From: Streptomyces sp. NRRL WC-3742
Lineage (GTDB): Bacteria > Actinomycetota > Actinomycetes > Streptomycetales > Streptomycetaceae
DNA: 13,919 nucleotides
Assembly: GCF_000720635.1 (NCBI RefSeq)
Contig: NZ_JOCF01000117.1
Coordinates: forward strand, 1 to 13,919
Direction: 5' to 3'
Every line of letters begins with the position of its first letter. Positions within the stretch are counted from its first letter, which is position 1. Below the pieces are notes generated by a model. It did no database searches and was not told where the DNA came from. It saw only the letters and a program-made list of their open reading frames with translations. A program made the translations under genes and the position numbers. This document shows, one piece after another, positions 1-6,215 of the stretch.

Positions 1-85
1 CCACCACACCGGCCCCCTCGGCCACCGCCTCCCCGATCCCCAGATCCACGCCCAGCCTCACCCGCTGCCCGACCTCCACACCCAC
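1..85 (-). CDS. Possible 5' end of an unidentified minus-strand gene (runs off left edge)
   Basis: On the minus strand a GGAGGA ribosome-binding site (positions 96-91) precedes a GTG at 85-83 by five bases. The frame stays open to the window edge for 28 codons with mostly G/C third positions. The short peptide contains the run RLGVDLGIGEAVAEGAG. That is too little to assign a family; a faint resemblance to RuvX/YqgF-type N-termini is not strong enough to name it. The 41-bp palindrome centred on 175 lies about 70 bp upstream and could be its operator. Start choice and even existence are inference. Confidence 0.3.
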   Translation of the reverse strand, partial: MGVEVGQRVRLGVDLGIGEAVAEGAGVV

Positions 86-154
86 CGCGCTCCTCCAATT
101 CCCGCACCGACCACACCAAGGCGCGCCACGCTACCCGACACCCCCCCACCCCCC

Positions 155-195
155 GTTGTCCCCAACCAGGGACACCGTCCCTGATACGAGACAAC
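155..195. promoter_or_regulatory. Compound palindrome, probable operator
   Basis: Two nested perfect inverted repeats share one centre (position 175). The outer arms are GTTGTC (155-160) and GACAAC (190-195); the inner arms are AGGGAC (168-173) and GTCCCT (177-182). The site can also be read as two TGTCCC/GGGACA-type half-site pairs side by side. Such symmetry suggests two dimers of a regulator. It lies upstream of the possible minus-strand gene at 85 and about 370 bp upstream of the WXG operon. The regulator is unknown. Confidence 0.5.
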
Positions 196-568
196 CGAAC
201 CCGCCCCGAGAACCAGCGCCCCACCACCCGCCGCGCCGAACACGGCTGATCCCCCGACGACTCCTCACCGCCGAAGCCGAGACCGAACCGCCCCAACTGC
301 TGCGCACCGCCCCAGCCCCCGCGGCACGACAACGCTCCCGGCCCCCACCCGGCCCGCTACGCCCTCACCGCCCTCCTCCTGCTCGACGCCGTCGCCGACA
401 GCGCCTCCATCGGCTTCCTCCACGACCTCGACCACACCCGCGCCCCCTGTACCTCCTTCTGCAGGACCCTCACCTGACCGGCCACCGCCAAGCTGTCGCT
501 ACCATGGCCGGACCCACGTCGACCGCCGTCGAGAGAATTGGGCAGGGGGAGTCATCAACCACATACAC
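196..568 (+). pseudogene. Decayed coding stretch, family not recognised
   Basis: No intact gene is visible between the palindrome and the WXG-like gene. Coding-like pieces occur in two plus-strand frames: one around 260-340 (containing TAEAETEPPQLLRTAPAPA) and another from about 352 to a TGA at 475-477 (containing RYALTALLLLDAVADSASIG). Good third-position G/C and a plausible hydrophobic/acidic helix suggest these were once one gene separated by a frameshift near 345. No start codon with a ribosome-binding site is visible. Chance open frames in G+C-rich DNA remain possible. Confidence 0.3.
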
Positions 569-895
569 GTGCGTACCGGCGTCCTGCGGCACTCCGCCGA
601 GCGCTTGGCCGAAGCCGCCAGGACGGCCACTCCGGCCGGACACTGGCTCGACAACAGTCGTACCGCCGCCGACGGCCTGTCGGCCTGGCAGTCCGGACCG
701 GCACTCAAGGACTGCGCCGACGCCTGGCAGAAGCACATCAAATCCGTCGTCGACCAACTCCACACCTATTCCCGCCAGTTGCACGACTCGGCGCACAGCT
801 ACGACAAAGCCGACCAGGAACACGCCCGCCGGCTGAACTCCGCCCTCGGCGATCTCGAAGCCCCCGGAGCCGACGCCGCAGGGCCACGGCAGTGA
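569..895 (+). CDS. WXG100-like small helical protein (possible type VII secretion substrate)
   Basis: This 108-residue, almost entirely helical protein has the size and pattern of WXG100/ESAT-6-like proteins. A turn WQSG (W40 to G43) sits between two amphipathic helices, and near the C-terminus Tyr78 and Asp82 fit the YxxxD/E pattern that type VII systems use as an export signal. There is no signal peptide. GTG at 569 is the first standard start, but the AGGGGGA ribosome-binding site at 544-550 is 18 bases upstream, and the six codons between (V-I-N-H-I-H) read like a natural N-terminus, so a non-standard start at ATC 554 is possible. The stop overlaps the GTG of the next gene in a GTGA, implying translational coupling and a joint role. 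Family membership is inferred from pattern only. Confidence 0.7.
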   Translation: MRTGVLRHSAERLAEAARTATPAGHWLDNSRTAADGLSAWQSGPALKDCADAWQKHIKSVVDQLHTYSRQLHDSAHSYDKADQEHARRLNSALGDLEAPGADAAGPRQ

Positions 896-2157
896 CGATG
901 ACCATTGCCGCACTCAGGTCCGCCAACAGCATCGACGTCGAAGCCGCCGCCCACTCCTGGCTCTCGCTCTCCAAGCAGGCTTGGCGGGCCGTCAACGACA
1001 TCCACGCCAACGGTGTCGACCCGCTCAAGGAGAACTGGAAGGACCGCGTCGGCGAGGCCGCCGGCAAGAGGCTCCAGGAACAGGCCCAGATCCTGGAGGC
1101 AGGGGCGGACATCATGCGCGGTGTCGTCATGGTCCTCGACGGGCTGAGCACCTGCATCACCCGGGCGAAGCTGACACTGAACTCCGCGCTCGACATGGCC
1201 AGGAAGCACGGCCTGACCGTCGACGAGACGACCGCCACCGTCAAGACGACCGGCGGCGCCGCGCCCTCGGACGACACCGTGGTCCAGGAGATCAACGCGA
1301 TGCTCCAGGAGGCGCTGCGCGACGCGTCGCAGGCGGACAAACTGGCCGCCCAGGAACTGCGCAAGCTCGGCGCGGCGACCTGTGAGACCGACCCGCGCAA
1401 GGCGCTCGACGACCTCCAGGGCGAAGCATCGAGGATCGAGCTGTCCATGTACACCGGGGGCATCCCGGACGGGAAGGATCCCCGGCTGGTCACCGACTGG
1501 TGGAATTCGCTGACCGACAATCAGCACAAGCAGCTGATGCTCTCCGATCCGGTCACGCTCGCCAACCTCCCGGGTATCCCCGAGGACGTGAAGGTCGGCC
1601 TGCGCGGCGGCCCGAACGCCAAGTACGACCGCGCCAAGACGGTGCAGTGGGCGCTCGAGCACTGGAACGACAAATCCAGGGACGTCTTCGACGACAACTG
1701 CACCAACTTCGCCTCCGAAGCGCTACGCCAGGGCGGTCTGCGCGGCAAGGGCGACGGATTGTGGGGCTGGCGCGGGGACGACACCTGGGGCCGCAGCGAA
1801 GACGCGGGCGGGGGCTGGCTCGACCAGCGGGTCGACTACTCCAAGAGCTGGGCCGGCGCACAGAACATGCACGACTTCATGATGCGCCACGGCGGCCAGG
1901 AGGTGGCCCCGAACGAGGTGAAGCCCGGGGACCTCGTCTACTACGAGGAGGACTCCGACCACGACGCCGACGACAAGAAGGGCGTCATCCACCACACCGC
2001 GGTGGTCACGGCGGTGGCCCCGGACGGGGACATCCGCTACACCCAGCACAGCGGCGGCCAGCAGAACGCGAGCGTGGACGGCCGGATCGACGGCTTCCAG
2101 GAGCACCGCGGGCACCAGAAGCTGCACTACGTCCGCGTGAACCCGAACTGGTACTAG
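892..2157 (+). CDS. WXG-like N-terminal helical domain fused to an Amidase_6-type cysteine hydrolase domain
   Basis: Residues 1 to about 210 are helical and contain NWKDRVGEAA (W49), a WXG/LXG-like turn. The C-terminal domain (about residues 240-415) matches the putative amidase family (Amidase_6), with the nucleophile motif DNCTNFASEAL (Cys270), a later GDLVYYEED strand, and a candidate catalytic histidine in IHHTAVV (His367/368). This papain/NlpC-like fold would cut peptide or amide bonds, possibly in cell wall. No signal peptide is present, so export by a type VII-like route with the upstream small protein is inferred. GTG 892 overlaps the previous stop (GTGA) and has an AGGG eight bases upstream; ATG 898 is the alternative. 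The reading is 421 residues. It could be a toxin or a developmental wall enzyme; no partner secretion ATPase is in the window. Confidence 0.8.
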   Translation: MTMTIAALRSANSIDVEAAAHSWLSLSKQAWRAVNDIHANGVDPLKENWKDRVGEAAGKRLQEQAQILEAGADIMRGVVMVLDGLSTCITRAKLTLNSALDMARKHGLTVDETTATVKTTGGAAPSDDTVVQEINAMLQEALRDASQADKLAAQELRKLGAATCETDPRKALDDLQGEASRIELSMYTGGIPDGKDPRLVTDWWNSLTDNQHKQLMLSDPVTLANLPGIPEDVKVGLRGGPNAKYDRAKTVQWALEHWNDKSRDVFDDNCTNFASEALRQGGLRGKGDGLWGWRGDDTWGRSEDAGGGWLDQRVDYSKSWAGAQNMHDFMMRHGGQEVAPNEVKPGDLVYYEEDSDHDADDKKGVIHHTAVVTAVAPDGDIRYTQHSGGQQNASVDGRIDGFQEHRGHQKLHYVRVNPNWY

Positions 2158-2161
2158 TCGC

Positions 2162-2626
2162 ATGAACGATGAACAGCGTTCCCCCCGGTGGCTCCGGGCC
2201 CGTGGCCCCCTGCTGCTCGCCTGCCTCGGATGGGCCTGCACGGTGCCGACACTCGTCGCGGACGGCGACATCCACGAGCTCGTGAGCCGCTGCCTCGACA
2301 GCCCGGGAGCCCCCGCGTACGTACTGCCGCTGAGCTGGGCGGGCCTGGTGCTGGCCGTCGGCGCGGTGTGCTGGGGCAGCTGGCAGCTCGTCACCGGCGT
2401 GCGGTCCAGGACGCTCCGGCTCAGCCTCGGGCACGCCCTGCTGTGCGCGGCGCTGCCGGTGGCGGCCATCGGCGTGCCGTTCCAGTACGCCCTCACACAG
2501 ACCGCCGCGTACGACACCGGGACACGGCCGAGCCCCTGTTTCGGCCACGGCCCACTCGTGGCCGCGGCCGACCCGACCGCGGCCGGTCACCCACAGGGCC
2601 AGGGGTCGACCTCGGCCGTCGGGTAG
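2162..2626 (+). CDS. Small three-helix membrane protein, operon partner of the amidase
   Basis: A 154-residue protein starts at an ATG four bases after the amidase stop, with no separate ribosome-binding site, so it is probably translated by coupling. Three hydrophobic segments are visible (about 15-32, 52-77 and 86-110), separated by short polar loops. Cysteines at 21, 25, 44, 70, 95 and 126 occur; those in the loop after helix 1 and in the tail could lie outside the membrane. The last 35 residues are Gly/Ala/Pro-rich and look disordered. The family is not recognised. Its place directly after a putative secreted hydrolase fits an immunity protein or membrane anchor, but this is inference from position alone. 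Confidence 0.65.
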   Translation: MNDEQRSPRWLRARGPLLLACLGWACTVPTLVADGDIHELVSRCLDSPGAPAYVLPLSWAGLVLAVGAVCWGSWQLVTGVRSRTLRLSLGHALLCAALPVAAIGVPFQYALTQTAAYDTGTRPSPCFGHGPLVAAADPTAAGHPQGQGSTSAVG

Positions 2627-2858
2627 CGCGACAGAGCCCGCCAGGCGCAGGCCAGGTCGAAAAGCCAGGCACCTGGAATCGCCCGGATCGACGTGCACGC
2701 CGGGCGTCGTGCGGGAGGTGCTCGCGAGGTGGACGGCCTGGTCGCCGAAGACGATATGCGGCTCGGGGATCCTCAAGATCCCGCCCTTGCCGGTACCGCA
2801 GGTGCCCGCGCAGCGAGGTTCCGCAGGCGGGGCGGGGCGGGTGGGGAGTGTGGCGCGC
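2627..2858. other. Gene-poor gap with a coding-like minus-strand piece
   Basis: No complete gene is visible here. On the minus strand, roughly 2820 down to 2660, one frame reads smoothly with strong third-position G/C and a natural-looking composition (for example PEPHIVFGDQAVHLASTS). It has no ribosome-binding site and continues without a stop into sequence antisense to the membrane-protein gene. It may be a relic of a gene cut by recombination; no family was recognised. Confidence 0.3.
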
Positions 2859-3861
2859 TCAGGCCCGTAGGGCGGCGAGTTCGGCTGCGACGGATGCCGC
2901 TTCCCGGGCGCCGAGGTCCTCGTACACCGCGAGGGCGTCACGCAGATGCCCGTCCGCCGCGTCGACCAGCCCGAGGTCGCGTTCGCACCGGCCGATGCCG
3001 AGCAGGGCCGCGCCCGTCTGGGCCGGGTTCCCCAGTTCACGGGCCAGTGCCAGTGCCGACTCGTGGTCGGCCAGCGCGGACGACGGGTGCGAGGGACGTC
3101 GCAGCCTGCCGCGGGCGTCCAGGGCCTGCGCCTCGCCGTGCCGGTCTCCGATGGTCCGCGCCATGGCGAGTGCGTCGTCGAGGTCGCGGGCCGCGAGTTC
3201 GCGCTCGCCCGAGACCAGGCGGGCCTCGGCCCGGGTCCGGAGCGTGTTCCCCTCGCCCCGCCGGTCGCCCAGTTCCTGAGCGATGAGCAGGGAGCTCTCC
3301 GCGGCGGTGCCGGCCTGGAAGAGGTCGCCCCGGAGCCGGTGGGCCGCGCTCAGGTGGCGCAGCGCGTGCGACTGGGCCCGCCGGTCGCCCAGCTCCCGGG
3401 CCAGGCCCAGCGCCTCGTGGTGCGCGCGGGCCGCGCCGGCCGCATCGCCCTGGGACCGGCGGACCGCCCCCAGGTAGTTGAGGCTGTAGACCTGGCCGCG
3501 GCGGTCCCCCAGCTCGCGCGCCGTTCGCAGGGCCTCGCTCTGCAGGTCGAACGCCTCGTCCGTCCGGCCGGTCAGCGACCGCAGCACGCCGAGCGCGTGG
3601 ATGATGTAGATGCTGCCGCGGCGGTCGCGTATCCCCCGGGAGAGCGCGAGGGCCTGTTCGACGAGGCCGGTCCCGGAGTCGTACCGGCCGGTCTGGCGGT
3701 GGACGATCCCGAGGTTGGCGAGGGCGACGGCCTCGCCCCGCCGGTCTCCGAGATCGTGGAAGAGCTCGGCGGAGCAGGAGAGTTCGGCCTTGGCCTCCTC
3801 GTAGCGGCCGACCAGGCGGTGGGCCACGCCGAGGTAGTTCAGGGCGCGGCACGGCGGCCGC
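2859..3861 (-). pseudogene. Tetratricopeptide-repeat protein, N-terminally truncated
   Basis: The frame encodes about eight 40-residue tetratricopeptide repeats, each ending in a variant of LGDRRGEA (LGDRRGEAV, LGDRRGQVY, LGDRRAQSH, LGDRRGEGN, IGDRHGEAQ, then weaker copies) and ends at a TGA at 2861-2859. In actinomycetes such arrays form the C-terminal sensor/scaffold of large NB-ARC or AfsR-like regulators. Here the NB-ARC and effector parts are missing: homology begins abruptly at ALNYLGVAHRL near 3861. The open frame extends upstream to 4214 without recognisable domains. A separate ATG at 3933 with an AAAGAG site starts a basic-plus-hydrophobic leader (LRRGLAAAVFAAA) in a different frame, so one frameshift could join them. 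GTG 3827 is another possible start. I judge it a relic, but a short stand-alone protein cannot be excluded. Confidence 0.6.
2880..3780 (-). repeat. Degenerate ~120-bp tandem repeats within the TPR coding region
   Basis: Blocks of the form CGCCGGTCGCCCAG and close variants (plus-strand reading) recur about every 120 bases, for example near 3259, 3379, 3499 and 3739. They encode the LGDRRGE turn of each tetratricopeptide repeat. Such repeated DNA favours in-register recombination and may have contributed to truncation of the gene. Confidence 0.65.
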
Positions 3862-4239
3862 GAACACGGCGGCGGCGAGCCCGCGACGTAGGGGACTGCG
3901 GCCGGTGCGGTTGCGAGGGCCGCGATCTGCCATGGTGCTCTTTCATCCGTCTGGCCCGGGGCCGTGGAGGACGCCGGCGCGCCCGCCCAGGCGCAGGCCC
4001 ATGCAACCCGGCGGCGCACTGCTTCGGCCGTAGCTCGCGGGAGCCACGTGCCGAACTGCACCCGTCCAGCCGCACCGACCGCCGAGTCCTCGCCCCACGG
4101 CGGCTTCGGGCCGCCGCACGCAGGCCATCGGGCCCCCGCCCGGCGCTGCCGCGACGAACGCCCGTGCGCCGCCGGCGAGCGCCGGGGGAGTCGTTCGCGG
4201 ACGCGAGCAGGCACGCACGCCTGCGACGGACAGCCGGGC
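3862..4239. other. Gap without a recognisable gene
   Basis: Open frames exist on both strands but all are rich in Arg, Pro, Ala and Gly and show no motif, so I read them as chance frames. The only feature of note is the minus-strand ATG at 3933 with an upstream AAAGAG and a short hydrophobic leader, which runs into the TPR region in the wrong frame. Confidence 0.4.
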
Positions 4240-4422
4240 CTACGGCGTACCGCCCTGCTGACGGCTCATCCACTCCTCGATCGCCCGCTCGGTCCCGGCG
4301 AGTTCCTCGGTCGGGCTGAACTGCAGCAGCTCGGTGCCGGCGTCCACGTACGGCCGGTGTCCCGGCGGCTGGTAGAACGCGTCACCGGCCTCGTACACCT
4401 CCTCCCGGTCCCCGGAGGCGAC
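4240..4422 (-). pseudogene. C-terminal fragment of a cupin-domain protein
   Basis: Reading the minus strand from about 4422 to a TAG at 4242-4240 gives a natural sequence beginning near SGDREEVYEAGDAFYQPPG and ending in EEWMSRQQGGTP. The YEAGDAFYxPPGH stretch followed by a short strand (ELLQFSPTEEL) is typical of the last strands of small cupin proteins. The upstream frame loses this character near 4420 and is closed by a TGA near 4509, and no ribosome-binding site/start pair is present, so the N-terminal half is gone. It lies directly downstream of the alpha/beta hydrolase on the same strand, and a deletion may have joined them. Family assignment is from pattern recognition. Confidence 0.5.
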
Positions 4423-4442
4423 CCGGCGGCCCGGGGCGGGCG

Positions 4443-4475
4443 GCCGGCTGGTCCGTCCTGCCGGCTGGTCCGTCC
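4443..4475. repeat. 16-bp direct repeat, 17-bp period
   Basis: GCCGGCTGGTCCGTCC occurs at 4443-4458 and again at 4460-4475 with one base between. It lies between the hydrolase stop and the cupin fragment, consistent with a slippage or deletion scar. Confidence 0.8.
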
Positions 4476-4506
4476 CGTACCGCGTCGTCGGGCGGCGCGG
4501 ATCCTG

Positions 4507-5373
4507 TCAGGCCGACCCGGGGTCTGTCCGGCCCGCGTGGTCGAGGAGGTGCTCGACCCGGTCGGCGACGATCTCCGGCTGCTCGGCCATGATGAAGTGG
4601 CCGGAGTCGACCGTTTCGAACCGGCCGTCCGGCAGCGACTCGGTCCAGCTCCGCTGGTGCGCGGCCAGCTCGGCGTGGTGCCGTGCCCGGCCCCTCTGGG
4701 GTCGGGAGGACGAGAGCAGGACGGTCCGGCACGTGGGCGGGGCGGGCGGGTCGGCGCGGAAGCGGGGGATGGCCGCGGCCACGGCCTTGATCTCCTTCCT
4801 CGTCTGTGCGGTGCCGGACGGGACGAAGTCCTCGGCGAGCATGGCCGCGTAGGTGTCCGGCGGGAACAGCCGCGCGATGTTCCCGCTGGCCAGGCGGGCC
4901 AGCGGGCGGAAGCGGAACAGCGCCTGGGTCACGGCCAGTGAACGGTCCACCTTCACGGCGGTCCGGTCGAAGGTGTCGTAGACCGGCGCGCCCTCCGCTG
5001 CCGGATCGAGCAGCAGCAGCCCCCGCAGCCGCCGGCCGAACCCCTCCACCGCGCGGCGCGCGACCAGCCCGCCCATGCTGTGCGCGACGAGCACGAAGCG
5101 GTCGGGGACAACCGCCTCGACCAGCGCGGCCAGGTCCGCGGCCAGGTCCTCGATGCTCAGCTGGGTTGTCGTCCGGCCGCTGCGGCCGAAGCCGGCGCGG
5201 TCGTAGGCGACCAGCCTCGCCCGGTCCGCGAGCCGCGGCAGCACCGGGTCCCAGCAGGTGCGCCCCATCCCCCCGCCCGCCTCGAAGACCACCCAGTCCG
5301 CCCCGCTGCCGGACTCCTCGACATGGACGGTCCGGCCGTTGACCCGCACCGCCCGCCCCGCTGCCTGACGCAT
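4507..5373 (-). CDS. Alpha/beta-hydrolase fold protein
   Basis: This 288-residue protein has the full alpha/beta-hydrolase layout. An N-terminal strand pair is followed by the oxyanion-region segment VVFEAGGGMG (about 29-37), then YDRAGFGRSG (58-67), the nucleophile elbow VAHSMGG with Ser99, a helical cap (about 125-195), and the catalytic histidine in DSGHFIMAEQP (His259). The acid is probably an aspartate after strand 6 and is not certain. There is no signal peptide, so it is likely cytosolic. The substrate cannot be told from sequence; such enzymes are esterases, epoxide or lactone hydrolases. ATG 5373 is used although GGGGGAGG lies only one base upstream; no better in-frame start is visible. 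It is divergent from an ArsR-like regulator at 5436 and has a strong promoter in the shared gap, so that regulator probably controls it. Confidence 0.85.
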   Translation of the reverse strand: MRQAAGRAVRVNGRTVHVEESGSGADWVVFEAGGGMGRTCWDPVLPRLADRARLVAYDRAGFGRSGRTTTQLSIEDLAADLAALVEAVVPDRFVLVAHSMGGLVARRAVEGFGRRLRGLLLLDPAAEGAPVYDTFDRTAVKVDRSLAVTQALFRFRPLARLASGNIARLFPPDTYAAMLAEDFVPSGTAQTRKEIKAVAAAIPRFRADPPAPPTCRTVLLSSSRPQRGRARHHAELAAHQRSWTESLPDGRFETVDSGHFIMAEQPEIVADRVEHLLDHAGRTDPGSA

Positions 5374-5390
5374 GCCTCCCCCAAACTCAC

Positions 5391-5432
5391 CGTTTCCATT
5401 TTCGATAATAGTACCGAGTATGGAATCGTCAA
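5391..5432. promoter_or_regulatory. Divergent promoter/operator between hydrolase and regulator
   Basis: On the minus strand TTGACG (5432-5427) and TATTAT (5410-5405), 16 bases apart, form a good sigma-70-type promoter whose transcript would begin about 25 bases before the hydrolase ATG. Overlaid on it is an inverted repeat, CGTTTCCAT (5391-5399) and ATGGAATCG (5420-5428), matching at eight of nine positions with a 20-base spacer. The -10 falls in the spacer and the -35 starts inside the right arm, a typical arrangement for repression. The regulator's own ATG is only four bases from the -35, so its mRNA may be nearly leaderless. The stretch is clearly A+T-richer than its surroundings. Confidence 0.6.
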
Positions 5433-5435
5433 GCC

Positions 5436-5987
5436 ATGGACACCACCGACGTACTTCTCCACCCGGTCCGCCTGCGGGTGGTGCACGCGCTCTCCGGCGG
5501 CCGGGTACTGACCACCGCGCAGCTGTGCGAGCGCATGCCCGAGGTGCCGAAGGTGACCATGTACCGGCACGTCGCACTGCTGGCCGAGGCGGGCTTCCTG
5601 GAGGTGGCCGACGAGCAGCGGGTGCGTGGCACCGTCGAGCGGCACTACCGACTGCGCCAGGACCGCCCGGTCGTCGATGCCGACGCCGCTGCGGCGATGA
5701 CGCCGGAGGACCACCGCCGGGGCTTCGCCACCGCCATGGCCGTCCTGATCGCCGAGTTCAACGCCTACCTCGACCGCGACGGCGCCGACCCGGTGGCCGA
5801 CGCGGTCTCGTACCGCCAGGGCACGCTCTGGCTCAGCCCGGACGAACTCGCCGAGATGACAGCCGAGTTCCTCGCGGTGCTGAGCCCCCGGCTGGCCAAC
5901 GGGCCGGCACCCGGCCGCGCACCCTACCTGCTCAGCCCCATCCGCTTCCCCGTAGGTCCGCCGTCCTGCGACGAGGCGCGGCCCTGA
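5436..5987 (+). CDS. ArsR-like winged-helix transcriptional regulator
   Basis: A 183-residue protein opens with LLHPVRLRVVHAL, the usual first helix of ArsR/HTH_20-type regulators. This is followed by a helix-turn-helix at about residues 25-56 (LTTAQLCERMP...VTMYRHVALLAEAGFLE) and a wing near RVRGTVERHYRL. The C-terminal half (about 90-150) is helical and probably the dimer or ligand domain. No CxC or similar metal site is present, so metal sensing is unlikely. There is no ribosome-binding site before ATG 5436, suggesting a leaderless message. It is divergent from the hydrolase and the gap holds an inverted repeat across the hydrolase promoter, so it is probably the local repressor. The ligand is unknown. 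Confidence 0.85.
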   Translation: MDTTDVLLHPVRLRVVHALSGGRVLTTAQLCERMPEVPKVTMYRHVALLAEAGFLEVADEQRVRGTVERHYRLRQDRPVVDADAAAAMTPEDHRRGFATAMAVLIAEFNAYLDRDGADPVADAVSYRQGTLWLSPDELAEMTAEFLAVLSPRLANGPAPGRAPYLLSPIRFPVGPPSCDEARP

Positions 5988-5999
5988 GGTTGACGGCGC

Positions 6000-6042
6000 C
6001 GCCTCCGATCGGAACCGAACCTCGGGACCGCCGACGGAGGCG
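6000..6042. terminator. Inverted repeat after the regulator gene, weak terminator candidate
   Basis: CGCCTCCG at 6000-6007 pairs with CGGAGGCG at 6035-6042, and a small hairpin (TCGG/CCGA at 6009-6018) lies inside the loop. It begins 13 bases after the regulator stop in a convergent gap. No T-run follows and the loop is long, so a terminator role is uncertain. Confidence 0.3.
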
Positions 6043-6082
6043 ACTGGGTTTCGCCGGTGCGGATCCGGCCGACGTCGAGCAG

Positions 6083-6118
6083 GTGCCCGTGCCCGTGCCC
6101 GTGCCCGTGCCCGTGCCG
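6083..6118. repeat. GTGCCC hexanucleotide microsatellite
   Basis: Five perfect copies of GTGCCC run from 6083 to 6112, followed by GTGCCG at 6113-6118. They sit in the convergent gap between the regulator and the esterase, outside any gene I can support. Copy number is likely to vary between strains by slippage. The rest of the gap, 5988-6215, holds no gene. Confidence 0.9.
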
Positions 6119-6215
6119 CACCGCCGGCCTCACCCCGGGCCTCCTGCTCCCGGTGACGGCCGCCGCGGCCTTGTGCCAGCGACCGCGACGCCGGCCGGGA
6201 CCGGCGCCGAGGCGT

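Noticed and set aside
538..891. Upstream extension of the amidase frame to TTG 538
   Set aside because: The Arg-rich translation is the shadow of the WXG-like gene in another frame; the natural protein begins at GTG 892/ATG 898.
2006..3040. 344-codon minus-strand frame
   Set aside because: It runs antisense through the amidase end and the membrane-protein gene and overlaps the TPR region; composition is Arg/Pro/Gly-rich apart from the short island reported separately.
3037..3933. 298-codon minus-strand frame starting at ATG 3933
   Set aside because: Only the first ~26 residues look natural; the rest is an Arg/Pro/Gly shadow of the TPR frame.
2946..4319. 457-codon plus-strand frame
   Set aside because: It is the antisense of the TPR repeats; the apparent repeated motifs merely mirror the real tetratricopeptide turns.
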